Source: SIG299 sp045531895
GTDB lineage: Bacteria; Bacillota; Clostridia; Lachnospirales; Lachnospiraceae
Reading direction: 5' to 3'
Length of the DNA: 43,994 nt
Assembly: GCA_045531895.1 (NCBI GenBank)
Contig: JAZSEW010000097.1
Coordinates: 1-43,994 of the forward strand
The translations under genes and the position numbers were made by a program. The notes below the pieces were generated by a model. That model saw only the letters and a program-made list of their open reading frames with translations. It had not been told where the DNA came from and did not search any database. This document shows positions 24,688 through 33,522 of this stretch, in pieces (within the stretch, counting starts at the first letter, position 1; every line of letters begins with the position of its first letter).

Positions 24688-25545
24688 ATGCTTAGCAGAA
24701 ATATTGAAACATTTATTGGTTGTGATTGTGATTATGAGGATGCGCAGATTGTCCTGTTTGGTGCACCTTTTGACTCTACCACAAGCTTTCGTCCGGGGGC
24801 ACGGTTTGGCTCCGCATCCATGCGGCATGAAAGCTTTGGTCTGGAAACCTACAGCCCGTATCAGGACAAAGAACTGACGGACTACAAGGTATTTGACAGC
24901 GGAGATTTGGAATTGTGTTTTGGCAGTGCGGAACATGCACTGGCTGATATTGAAGAGTGGGCAGAAACGATTCTTTCAGATAATAAACTGCCACTTTTGA
25001 TTGGCGGAGAGCATCTGGTGACACTGGGAGCTGTCAGGGCGGTGGCGAAAAAATATCCGGAGTTACATATCATTCACTTTGATGCCCATGCGGATTTGAG
25101 AGATGATTATTTAGGGGCGAAGTTAAGCCATGCCTGTGTAATTCGCCGCTGTCACGAATTATTGGGCGACGGAAGAATTCATCAGTTCTGTATCCGCAGC
25201 GGGGAAAAGACAGAGTTTGAGTTTGCCAGGGAACATACGGAGATGCACAAGTTTGGTTTTCATGGGTTATCGGAGCTTGTAAAGGAACTCAGGGAAGCGG
25301 GAACACCGGTGTATTTTACCATAGATTTGGATTGTCTCGATCCATCCGTATTTCCTGGAACCGGAACTCCCGAAGCGGGCGGTGTGACTTTTGTGCAGTT
25401 GTTAGATGCCATTCGTTTAGTGGCATCCGCAAATGTGGTTGGTGCGGACGTAAATGAACTGGCACCAATGTTGGACCCGAGTGGTGTATCTACCGCAACG
25501 GCATGTAAGGTATTAAGAGAGCTATTATTGGCTCTGTGTAAGTAA
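24688..25545 (+). CDS. speB: Agmatinase / ureohydrolase
   Basis: This 285-residue enzyme carries every dimanganese-site motif of the ureohydrolase family: GGEHLVTLG, HFDAHADLRDD, SHACVIRR and TIDLDCLDPS, plus GTGTPEAGG. Agmatinase splits agmatine into putrescine and urea. The same family includes ureohydrolases acting on N1-aminopropylagmatine, so that substrate is possible given the neighbouring dehydrogenase and decarboxylase. GGAGGGATAGG overlaps the end of speE and gives a strong ribosome-binding site; only one base separates the two genes. Confidence 0.92.
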   Translation: MLSRNIETFIGCDCDYEDAQIVLFGAPFDSTTSFRPGARFGSASMRHESFGLETYSPYQDKELTDYKVFDSGDLELCFGSAEHALADIEEWAETILSDNKLPLLIGGEHLVTLGAVRAVAKKYPELHIIHFDAHADLRDDYLGAKLSHACVIRRCHELLGDGRIHQFCIRSGEKTEFEFAREHTEMHKFGFHGLSELVKELREAGTPVYFTIDLDCLDPSVFPGTGTPEAGGVTFVQLLDAIRLVASANVVGADVNELAPMLDPSGVSTATACKVLRELLLALCK

Positions 25546-25609
25546 AAAATATGATGCACAATGCAGTGAAATTTTTTTGAAAAAATATCGAGATAGGAGA
25601 TAGACAAGA

Positions 25610-26869
25610 ATGAGCAGAGTATTAGTTATCGGCTGCGGCGGTGTTGCTTCCGTTGCCATCAGAAAATGTTGCCAGGTAAGTGAGGTGTTTACCGAGCTTT
25701 GTATTGCCAGCCGTACGAAGGAAAAGTGTGATGCACTTAAAAAGGATTTAGAGGGAAAGACTGCAACGAAAATTACTACCGCCCAGGTAGATGCAGACGA
25801 TGTACAGCAGGTAATTGATTTAATCAAGTCCTATCAGCCGGATTTGGTAATGAATATCGCACTTCCATATCAGGATTTAACCATTATGGATGCCTGCCTT
25901 GCCTGTGGTGTGAATTATATGGATACTGCAAACTATGAGCCGGAGGATACGGATGATCCGGAGTGGCGTGCAATCTATGAAAAACGCTGCAAAGAAGCCG
26001 GATTTTCTGCATACTTTGATTACAGCTGGCAGTGGGCATACCGCGAAAAATTTGAAAAGGCAGGACTTACCGCACTACTTGGCTGCGGTTTTGACCCGGG
26101 TGTGACTCAGGCTTACTGTGCTTATGCAAAGAAGCATGAGTTTGATACCATTGATACCATTGATATTTTAGACTGCAATGGTGGTGACCATGGTTATCCG
26201 TTTGCAACAAACTTTAATCCGGAGGTAAATCTTCGTGAGGTTTCCGCGCCGGGAAGTTATTGGGAGGATGGCCATTGGGTAGAAATTCCAGCCATGAGCA
26301 TTAAGAGAGAATATAACTTTGATTGTGTGGGTGACAAGGATATGTATCTGCTCCACCACGAGGAAATCGAGTCTCTGGCACTGAACATTCCGGAGGTAAA
26401 GAGAATCCGCTTCTTCATGACCTTTGGACAGAGCTACTTAACCCATATGAAATGTCTGGAAAACGTGGGTATGCTGTCTACTACTCCAATTGAATTTGAA
26501 GGACAGGAAATTGTACCGATTAAGTTCTTAAAGGCACTGCTTCCGGACCCGGCAAGCCTTGGGCCTCGTACTCATGGAAAGACCAATATCGGCTGCATTT
26601 TCACCGGAAAGAAGGACGGCAAGGACAAGACATACTACATCTACAATGTGTGCGACCATCAGGAATGCTATAAGGAAGTACAGAGTCAGGCAATCAGTTA
26701 TACTACCGGTGTTCCGGCGATGTGCGGTGCACTGATGCTGCTTACCGGTAAGTGGAATAAGGCCGGGGTTTATACGGTAGAAGAGTTTGATCCGGACCCA
26801 TTCCTGGATGCTCTTGATAAGTACGGTTTGCCACGTAGAGAAAACCATAATCCGGAGCTGGTGGACTAA
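25610..26869 (+). CDS. Carboxy(nor)spermidine synthase/dehydrogenase (saccharopine dehydrogenase family)
   Basis: This 419-residue protein has an N-terminal NAD(P)-binding Rossmann fold (VLVIGCGGVASVAI) and the LYS1-like catalytic region with GCGFDPGVTQAY. It matches carboxynorspermidine dehydrogenases, which condense L-aspartate semialdehyde with a diamine (putrescine, diaminopropane or, in some bacteria, agmatine) and reduce the imine. Its tight link to the decarboxylase below (TAATG overlap) supports this over true saccharopine dehydrogenase. AGGAGA precedes the ATG. Sixty-four bases separate it from speB, with no terminator visible. Confidence 0.92.
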   Translation: MSRVLVIGCGGVASVAIRKCCQVSEVFTELCIASRTKEKCDALKKDLEGKTATKITTAQVDADDVQQVIDLIKSYQPDLVMNIALPYQDLTIMDACLACGVNYMDTANYEPEDTDDPEWRAIYEKRCKEAGFSAYFDYSWQWAYREKFEKAGLTALLGCGFDPGVTQAYCAYAKKHEFDTIDTIDILDCNGGDHGYPFATNFNPEVNLREVSAPGSYWEDGHWVEIPAMSIKREYNFDCVGDKDMYLLHHEEIESLALNIPEVKRIRFFMTFGQSYLTHMKCLENVGMLSTTPIEFEGQEIVPIKFLKALLPDPASLGPRTHGKTNIGCIFTGKKDGKDKTYYIYNVCDHQECYKEVQSQAISYTTGVPAMCGALMLLTGKWNKAGVYTVEEFDPDPFLDALDKYGLPRRENHNPELVD

Positions 26870-28170
26870 TGGGGCAGAAAGAAAGCCATCCGGCATTTCA
26901 GATTCTGGATGGTAAGAGGCCAAAAGAGTTTTTCAGAATGCAGAGAACGGCAACTGATGGGGAAGGAGAACAGTTGCCGACTCCCTGCTATGTGATAGAG
27001 GAGCAGAAACTTAAGGAAAACGGAAGGATTTTAGCAGAGGTTAGTAAATACACCGGATGCAAAATCCTTCTGGCCCAAAAGGCATTTTCCAACTATGACT
27101 GTTATCCGCTGCTGTCAGAATATCTGGCGGGAACCGAAGCCAGTGGTTTGTACGAGGCACGCCTTGGGGCAGAGGAAATGCCGGACAAGGAAGTTCATGT
27201 ATTTTGCGGTGCTTACCGGGATGCTGAGTTTGAGGAACTGCTTAAGTACGCAGACCATATTGTGTTTAATTCTGTTCATCAGCTTAAGAAGTTTGGCACA
27301 AGGGCAAAAACAGCCGGAAAGAGTGTTGGACTTCGCATCAACCCGGAGTGTTCCACGCAAGAGGGGCATGCCATTTATGATCCGTGTGCACCGGGCAGCC
27401 GCCTTGGAGTTACGCGAGCTGTGTGGAATCAGGAAATGACAGAGGAGCTGCTGCTTCTGTTAGATGGACTGCATTTTCATACGCTTTGTGAGCAGGATTC
27501 CGATGCACTGGAGACTACCTTATGCACAGTGGAAGAAAAGTTCGGTGATGTGCTTCCAAGTATGAAGTGGTTGAATATGGGCGGTGGACATCATATTACG
27601 AGACCGGGCTATGATATTGCAAAATTAGAGCAATGTATCCGATATGCGCAGGAGAAATGGAATGTAGAGGTTTATCTGGAGCCGGGAGAAGCGGTGGCAT
27701 TAAATGCCGGGTATCTGGTAACACAGATATTGGATGTAATAACAAATGGTGATATCAGAATTGCCATTTTAGATGCCAGTGCAGCCTGTCATATGCCGGA
27801 TGTGATTGAAATGCCATATATGCCGCCATTGTATGAGGCTGTTGCAGTTTCAGAGGAAGAGACGGAAACTGCAGATAATGAGGTAAATAAGCAGGCTCGG
27901 GGAAAATATTGTTACCGTCTTGCGGGACCAACCTGCCTGGCAGGAGATGTGATTGGTGATTATGAATTTGAAAAAGAATTGCAGGAAGGGGAGTTACTTG
28001 TCTTTGGCGACATGGCGATTTACACCACCTGCAAGAATAATACCTTTAACGGCATGCCTTTGCCGAATATCTGGAAACGGACAGTGGAAGGAGAATTTGT
28101 ACGACTGACAGAGTTTGGATATGAGGAGTTTAAAAGCAGACTTGGTAAAAGCAATATAATAAATTTATAA
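26869..28170 (+). CDS. nspC: Carboxy(nor)spermidine decarboxylase
   Basis: This 433-residue fold-type III PLP enzyme has the cofactor Lys in ILLAQKAFSNY, GLRINPECS, the barrel motif MGGGHHITRPGYD and EPGEAVALNAG. The C-terminal active-site Cys region reads AGPTCLAGDVIGDY. It decarboxylates carboxyspermidine or carboxynorspermidine to the polyamine. Usual NspC proteins are about 375-400 residues; this one has about 35 extra N-terminal residues and an acidic insertion near residues 325-345. Its ATG overlaps the stop of the dehydrogenase gene by one base. An inner ATG at 26938 is possible but has no strong ribosome-binding site. Confidence 0.92.
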   Translation: MGQKESHPAFQILDGKRPKEFFRMQRTATDGEGEQLPTPCYVIEEQKLKENGRILAEVSKYTGCKILLAQKAFSNYDCYPLLSEYLAGTEASGLYEARLGAEEMPDKEVHVFCGAYRDAEFEELLKYADHIVFNSVHQLKKFGTRAKTAGKSVGLRINPECSTQEGHAIYDPCAPGSRLGVTRAVWNQEMTEELLLLLDGLHFHTLCEQDSDALETTLCTVEEKFGDVLPSMKWLNMGGGHHITRPGYDIAKLEQCIRYAQEKWNVEVYLEPGEAVALNAGYLVTQILDVITNGDIRIAILDASAACHMPDVIEMPYMPPLYEAVAVSEEETETADNEVNKQARGKYCYRLAGPTCLAGDVIGDYEFEKELQEGELLVFGDMAIYTTCKNNTFNGMPLPNIWKRTVEGEFVRLTEFGYEEFKSRLGKSNIINL

Positions 28171-28219
28171 AAAATCAGTATCTAAGTGTACGATATCTTG
28201 GCTTAGATACTGATTTTTT
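28169..28219. terminator. Bidirectional intrinsic terminator
   Basis: ATCAGTATCTAAG (28174-28186) pairs with CTTAGATACTGAT (28202-28214). T runs follow on the plus strand and A runs precede it, so it can end both the polyamine operon and the convergent CotH gene. Confidence 0.92.
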
Positions 28220-28223
28220 TATT

Positions 28224-30335
28224 TTATTTCTTTTCAAAAACTGCTTTCAGCGTAATTGGTGCGGTTACATCAAACTCTAACGTTTCCGCTGTTGTATCTG
28301 TAATTAAATCACTCTTGGTTTCCCAACCGACAAACTTGTATCCTTCGGCAGGAACAGCAGTTACGGTAACGGTAGTTTCTGCAAAATACATACCGCCAAA
28401 GTCGAAGGCTAAGCTGACCGGACGGTTATTAATTTCAACAAAGCCCATAGAAGTATCGTTGGTGGAGATGGTCAGCTTGGATGGAGAACTTAAATCAAAT
28501 ACCTTGCGCAGCATATTTGGTACGGCAACATAGCGGCCGGACATGTATTTATTTAAATCTTTAATTTTTCCTTGGTAATAAGAAGCGCAGTCTCCATTGA
28601 CAATCCAGTCCGGACCGAAACGCTTAAAGGTATCCGGCATCAGCTGAAGATATGGTTCGGACATTTCATCCAGTACTTGTTTTGCACGCTTTGGCTCGAA
28701 GTAAATATTTCGCATATCGCACAAAGCGAGAATCAGTTCTTCCCGGAAGGTGTCATTTTCCAGTAAGGAACGGAACAATTCTATTGGAACATAATTTTCG
28801 ATATTGCTTTGCCGTTCACTGTCAGAAGACTGCTTGATAATGGCGGAAATATTGTCCGCAGAAGCAGCCCCTGCACCATCATAGATTCCGGTGGAAAAAT
28901 CATTGTCATAAGCGGCAAAGCGCCATTTTCCGTCAGAGTACGGAGTTGTCATGTCTGTTTCACGGACACGCCACATGCGCCAGTTGTTATTTTCAAAAAT
29001 ACTGTCCTTATTGTGAATATATAGTTCGAAAGCAAAATAGTCAACGAAGGACCCCATATCTACAAGCTCACAGGCTGCTTCGTAAAATTCCGGATTTGAC
29101 ATGTCATTTTGTGTGATAAACAGGTACATATCCCGGAACAGGGAAAGATCTTCTTCTTCACCTTCTTCTACTTCACCACGTTTAATCAGAATAACGTTTT
29201 TATTATCAACACCGTAATTATTTTCAACATGGTTATCGGTATAATCCTCAGTAATAGTATACATACCCCAGTATTCACCGTTTAAGAAAACAACACATGG
29301 AGTAGACTGCTGGGTCATGAAACGTGCACCGGAGGCCAGAGTTTGTAAATATGGGTCACGGAGACGGGCAAAATCGGCATCGTTACCACCGACACGCAGT
29401 ACAAAGGACTTGTACTTGGTAATTAACTCGCCATCCGCATTGTAGTTCCCCGGAATCAGTTCGTATTTCAGGTTTTTCTTACCGTATTCTTCTCTGGCTA
29501 TGAGCTTTAAACTTTTTTGTGTCTGATTGCGGGAAGCACCACCCATGATGCGGAGTCCCATGTTCTGCTTGAACCCGGCAGAGCCATCAGCAGTAAGGAG
29601 TTCCACGGAAATTGGGCGTTCCCACTCATCGCCACGGTTGGAATAGTTGCCCTGCTTTTGCCAGCCTTCTAATTTATTTCGGGAGGAGTCTTCGGCAAGC
29701 CATTCGTCATAAGTTTTTCCAAGAACGTAAATACCTGTTTCATAATCGTACAGGTTTTCAAAATCTGTAATCAGAGAAATAACAGGTACATTACCGTATT
29801 GTTTCCTGTCTAATTCAATAAAATAAGAGGCATGTGCGACCGGAGTTGTAGTACCATCCGGAAGGTAGGCAACAGCGCGGATAACAGTGCCTTTATCCAC
29901 GGAAAAATCAGGGAGATAAAAATTACTGGCGCTGGTGCCGGTCTGGGCACTGAGTACGTTTTCCGTATAAAGCTTTCTTGTGACTTTGATAGGGCTTTGA
30001 TAAAGGGTTGAAGTTTTATCCGGTGTGCTGCCATCTAAAGTGTAGTAAATTAAAGCACCTTCTGCATTGCAGGAGAGAGCAACGTCTTGAGCGTTCTCAT
30101 AAAAACCGCTGTCTACGCTGAAACCGATGAAATTTCCTTCCGGGGTTGGGGTTGGCTGAACGGTTGGTGTTGCAAGAGGTTCTGCAGTGTTACCGGCGGT
30201 GCTGTTACCGGAAGTCCCATTTGTAACTGCACCGGTAGTTGGCACTATATTTGTATCAGTAGTGGAATTATTGCCGCAACCGGACAAAGTAGCCACAAGC
30301 AGACCAAGAAGTATGGAAGTAGTTATTTTTTTCAT
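28224..30335 (-). CDS. CotH-domain surface lipoprotein
   Basis: The ATG at 30335 follows AAAGGATCC. A lipoprotein signal ends in LSGC with Cys20. Of 703 residues, 21-68 are a Thr/Pro/Asn-rich spacer. Residues 70-165 resemble a chitobiase/hexosaminidase C-terminal domain (YYTLDGSTPDKTS). CotH covers about 180-530, with LRIMGGASRNQTQKSLKL, VFLNGEYWGMY and AAYDNDFS at 474-481, the acidic CotH kinase-like motif. The last 100 residues look like an InlB-type repeat (AVPAEGYKFVGWE). CotH was found as a spore-coat protein kinase, but such lipoproteins occur widely on the surface of anaerobic Firmicutes, so the substrate here is unknown. It is divergent from the beta-helix protein. Confidence 0.9.
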   Translation of the reverse strand: MKKITTSILLGLLVATLSGCGNNSTTDTNIVPTTGAVTNGTSGNSTAGNTAEPLATPTVQPTPTPEGNFIGFSVDSGFYENAQDVALSCNAEGALIYYTLDGSTPDKTSTLYQSPIKVTRKLYTENVLSAQTGTSASNFYLPDFSVDKGTVIRAVAYLPDGTTTPVAHASYFIELDRKQYGNVPVISLITDFENLYDYETGIYVLGKTYDEWLAEDSSRNKLEGWQKQGNYSNRGDEWERPISVELLTADGSAGFKQNMGLRIMGGASRNQTQKSLKLIAREEYGKKNLKYELIPGNYNADGELITKYKSFVLRVGGNDADFARLRDPYLQTLASGARFMTQQSTPCVVFLNGEYWGMYTITEDYTDNHVENNYGVDNKNVILIKRGEVEEGEEEDLSLFRDMYLFITQNDMSNPEFYEAACELVDMGSFVDYFAFELYIHNKDSIFENNNWRMWRVRETDMTTPYSDGKWRFAAYDNDFSTGIYDGAGAASADNISAIIKQSSDSERQSNIENYVPIELFRSLLENDTFREELILALCDMRNIYFEPKRAKQVLDEMSEPYLQLMPDTFKRFGPDWIVNGDCASYYQGKIKDLNKYMSGRYVAVPNMLRKVFDLSSPSKLTISTNDTSMGFVEINNRPVSLAFDFGGMYFAETTVTVTAVPAEGYKFVGWETKSDLITDTTAETLEFDVTAPITLKAVFEKK

Positions 30336-30372
30336 GGCAGGATCCTTTCTTTTTTTAGTGAAATTAATAAGT

Positions 30373-30401
30373 ATTATACTACAGTCTGCCTTTTTACACA
30401 A
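30373..30401 (-). promoter_or_regulatory. Promoter of the CotH lipoprotein gene
   Basis: TTGTGT (30401-30396) and TATAAT (30378-30373), spacer 17, read on the minus strand. Confidence 0.7.
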
Positions 30402-30440
30402 GGAACCGGAAGTGAAGACAGCAAAAAAAGTGGGAAATGA

Positions 30441-30469
30441 TTGAAAATGTTCATAAAATTGAGTATGAT
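30441..30469 (+). promoter_or_regulatory. Promoter of the beta-helix surface protein gene
   Basis: TTGAAA (30441-30446) and TATGAT (30464-30469), spacer 17. Its -35 lies about 40 bases from the divergent CotH -35, so a shared regulator is possible. Confidence 0.75.
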
Positions 30470-30522
30470 AGAAACGACATCAGGGATGATGAAGTCTGCA
30501 ACGGGAGAAAGGAGATAAGGTT

Positions 30523-33363
30523 TTGAAAAAAACAGGAAAAAGAGTTTTAGTGGCAATGGGGGTGTTGACAATGGGATTGTTTGGCTTGTTCGGACAGAAG
30601 GCACAGGTGGCTTCGGCAGAAAACGTAGAAGGCTATGTAGCACTGGATACGGAAAATCCGGTGGAGTTTGGCGGCGACCATATCGTTTATGCCGGAGAAA
30701 ATATTACTTTGAGTGAAAAAGCAATTTATATTGATGGTTCCTTAAGTGATGAGGTGGCAGACCGCTATGAATATGTTTACAATGATTTTGTGGAAGCTTC
30801 CGCTGCTTTTATTGACGGTACGGAAGAAGAACCGATGAAGGTGTACATTGCACCGTATGTTTATTGGATTGACGACCCGGACGATGAAAAAATCCGTACA
30901 GCTGCCGGCGGTGATACACCATATGGTCTGGTTATCAATTGCGACAATTTGCATCTGATTGGTCTTACAAAGAATCCATACAATGTGGTGCTTGCGGTAA
31001 ACCGTGGACAGACCCAGGGTGCGAAGGGTAACTATACGATGTTTTATATTGACGGTAGAGGAACACAGACCGAAAACCTCACCATGGGCAATTATTGTAA
31101 CGTGGATTTGGAGTATCCGCTGTTGCCGGAATTATCCAGACCAAAGCGTACGGAAACCATTACCCAGTCCCAGCTGGTAATTACCAATGGCGATAAGGTG
31201 GTTGCAAAGAATTGTAACTTTTTAAGCCGGTTGAATGCCTGCCCGTTTGTGGGAAGTGCCAGAGCTCTGTTTGTGGATTGTCATATTGAATGTGGCGATG
31301 ACGCTTTGCCGGGTACGGCAGTGTTTTATGATTGTACTCTGCGGTTTACCAGTTCTAAACCGTTTTATAACACATCCGGCACCGGTGCGGTGTTCTTAAA
31401 TTGTGAAATCACCTCCGATGTAGAGGGTACCCAGTATTTAACCAAGGCGGGCGGTACGGTGACTTTGGTGGATTGTAATTTTATCAGCGACCATCCGGGC
31501 TTTGACATTGAATGGACACCGGAGCCGGCGGCAGACCTAAAGTGTGTGCAGAGCAATATTACCTTAAATGGGGAGCCTTATGTGATTGCAGAAGACTCTG
31601 CCAACACCATTGACGTTACCGGAACCGAGGCAGCGAAGGCCTTTGTGCTTGTTGATGGGGACAGAATAATTTATAACACATACAACCTGTTACAGGGTTC
31701 AGACGGTTGGGACCCATTGCATAACAAGAAAGAAATTGAAGCGGTAGATGCAAAATATACGCTGTTTCCGTTTTTAATGAACACGGCTCCATCCGTGAAA
31801 AGTGTAAAAAAAGGAGATAGCGGCATAATTAAGACCATGCTCCGGAATTTCAGAAATGTAGCAGGAGGCATTACTTCTGATACAATTACCTGGTCTGTGG
31901 ATGAAGCGCTGAAGGATTATGTTTCTATTACAGACAATGGGGACGGTTCCTGTAATTTTACTGTATTAGCGAGTGAGGATGTGAGCGTCACCGGCAGAGT
32001 TTATGCGAAAAGCTCCATGGGATATGCTGCCAGCACCTATTTTAATATTACTCCGGATGTGGTGGGCGCACCGGGCTTTACAGAAGCACCAACCGTAAGC
32101 ATCGGGCAGGAAATCAGAGAAAATGCAGATGGCACAGGAGAACAAGTTGGCTGTGTGATGGTGAATTATAAGCTGGATAAAGAGACACAGGATATTTCTG
32201 TGGTTGACTGGTATCGTGTGAATGCCGATGGCACGGAAAAAACCAGAGTAGCAACCTCGCGTCTGGACATGCCGGAATATACCTACATTCTTACACCGGG
32301 TGATGTGGGTTATTATATTATGGCAGAAGTAACACCAAAGACGTTAAATTCCCAGCCGGGAGAAACAGTATCTGCCACAACAGACCGTGTGATTACCCCG
32401 GAGGATATGCCGCAGGTAGTCATCTGTACGAATTTTCAGAATTTCCCGACAGATGTGCAGAATGCCGTAAAGCCGGGTTTTTGGACGGTGGAAGGATTTA
32501 AACCATTGGATACTGCAGAGTATGACTGGAAAGCAAAGACCGGAGAAGCATGGGCTTATACTGTAGGAGAAGGCGGTGCCAAGGATGTGTATGGTCTCAC
32601 TCAGACCGTGCGCGGTTCCCGAATTCTTTATACGCCGGTGGAAGGTAATTACGGTGATATGTCTGTTACCTTACAGGTGGCTCCTTGCAAGTCTGCCGGA
32701 CAGGGCTTCGGCAGTGCAACAGCGCAGTATATGGATGTTTTAATCAAAATGGATACTAAGAACTTAAATGGTTATGCCCTGCGAATTGAGCGTACCGGCA
32801 AGTATTCCAACGCTGTTGATTTTAAACTGATGAAGTATATCAATGGTATGGCAGAAGCAATTTCAGAACCGATTTCCGCTTCCTGCTACAATACCCTTTG
32901 TACTATTATTTTGAAGCTGGAAGGAACCACACTTTCTGCCCATGTGGAAACCACAAAGAAACAGAATGATGAGCAAGCGGCGGCAGGTCTGGCACATAGG
33001 GTAGATTTATCCGCAGAGGTAGAGCCAAATATGTTTGGCGGTGTGGGGGTTACCCATACCGGTACGGCGGGTGCCAATGCAACCCTGCTGACACGGCTTA
33101 AAGTGGTTTGGGAAGAAGGTGCAGCAGTAGAACCGACAGTGGCGCCAACGGCAGTTCCAACCGAAGCTCCGGCTTCTACAACAGCTCCGACAGAAATGCC
33201 TGCACCAACAGCAGAACCGGATTGCGGTATGGAGGATGAAGAACCGACGGCGACAGTAAAAAGTACGGTTTGGAATACCAAGGTATTGATAGGAATTGCC
33301 ATTACAATAGTGGCAGCGGTTGCTCTGGTGGTTGTGGCTGTGGTACAGAAGAAAAAGAAATAG
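30523..33363 (+). CDS. Membrane-anchored pectinesterase-like right-handed beta-helix protein
   Basis: The start is TTG 30523 after AAAGGAGATAAG. Residues 1-32 are a signal peptide with cleavage after VASA. Residues about 35-380 form a beta-helix resembling carbohydrate esterase family 8 (ITQSQLVITNGDKVVAKNCN, GDDALPGTAVFYDC), but QDTL and LGRPW of classical pectin methylesterases are not seen. Ig-like segments cover about 430-640 and a LamG-like beta-sandwich about 655-860. A Pro/Thr-rich stalk, one membrane helix (about 918-940) and a Lys tail end the 946-residue protein. It is displayed outside and anchored at the C-terminus. Pectin binding or de-esterification is inferred and would fit the GH105 gene. 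Confidence 0.87.
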   Translation: MKKTGKRVLVAMGVLTMGLFGLFGQKAQVASAENVEGYVALDTENPVEFGGDHIVYAGENITLSEKAIYIDGSLSDEVADRYEYVYNDFVEASAAFIDGTEEEPMKVYIAPYVYWIDDPDDEKIRTAAGGDTPYGLVINCDNLHLIGLTKNPYNVVLAVNRGQTQGAKGNYTMFYIDGRGTQTENLTMGNYCNVDLEYPLLPELSRPKRTETITQSQLVITNGDKVVAKNCNFLSRLNACPFVGSARALFVDCHIECGDDALPGTAVFYDCTLRFTSSKPFYNTSGTGAVFLNCEITSDVEGTQYLTKAGGTVTLVDCNFISDHPGFDIEWTPEPAADLKCVQSNITLNGEPYVIAEDSANTIDVTGTEAAKAFVLVDGDRIIYNTYNLLQGSDGWDPLHNKKEIEAVDAKYTLFPFLMNTAPSVKSVKKGDSGIIKTMLRNFRNVAGGITSDTITWSVDEALKDYVSITDNGDGSCNFTVLASEDVSVTGRVYAKSSMGYAASTYFNITPDVVGAPGFTEAPTVSIGQEIRENADGTGEQVGCVMVNYKLDKETQDISVVDWYRVNADGTEKTRVATSRLDMPEYTYILTPGDVGYYIMAEVTPKTLNSQPGETVSATTDRVITPEDMPQVVICTNFQNFPTDVQNAVKPGFWTVEGFKPLDTAEYDWKAKTGEAWAYTVGEGGAKDVYGLTQTVRGSRILYTPVEGNYGDMSVTLQVAPCKSAGQGFGSATAQYMDVLIKMDTKNLNGYALRIERTGKYSNAVDFKLMKYINGMAEAISEPISASCYNTLCTIILKLEGTTLSAHVETTKKQNDEQAAAGLAHRVDLSAEVEPNMFGGVGVTHTGTAGANATLLTRLKVVWEEGAAVEPTVAPTAVPTEAPASTTAPTEMPAPTAEPDCGMEDEEPTATVKSTVWNTKVLIGIAITIVAAVALVVVAVVQKKKK

Positions 33364-33366
33364 ACG

Positions 33367-33397
33367 AAATCCCGGTGGGAAACTGCCGGGATTTTTT
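33367..33397 (+). terminator. Rho-independent terminator after the beta-helix gene
   Basis: AAATCCCGG (33367-33375) pairs with CCGGGATTT (33386-33394), followed by more T. Confidence 0.9.
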
Positions 33398-33444
33398 GCT
33401 AAAAAAACAAGTAAAAAACTAAAAATTCTTGTGCATTTTTACTC

Positions 33445-33473
33445 TTGAATAAAAATTGAAACTGGCGTATCAT
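33445..33473 (+). promoter_or_regulatory. Promoter of the antiporter gene with overlapping inverted repeat
   Basis: TTGAAT (33445-33450) and TATCAT (33468-33473), spacer 17. An inverted repeat GGCGT-ATCATGA-ACGCC (33464-33480) covers the -10 element and could be an operator or a hairpin at the mRNA start. Confidence 0.65.
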
Positions 33474-33522
33474 GAACGCCGGGATAAATATAAAATAATT
33501 ATAAAAAAGAAGGGCACAAATC

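Noticed and set aside
25610..26869. Annotation as true saccharopine dehydrogenase of lysine metabolism
   Set aside because: The gene overlaps an NspC-type decarboxylase and sits in a polyamine operon, which fits carboxy(nor)spermidine dehydrogenase.
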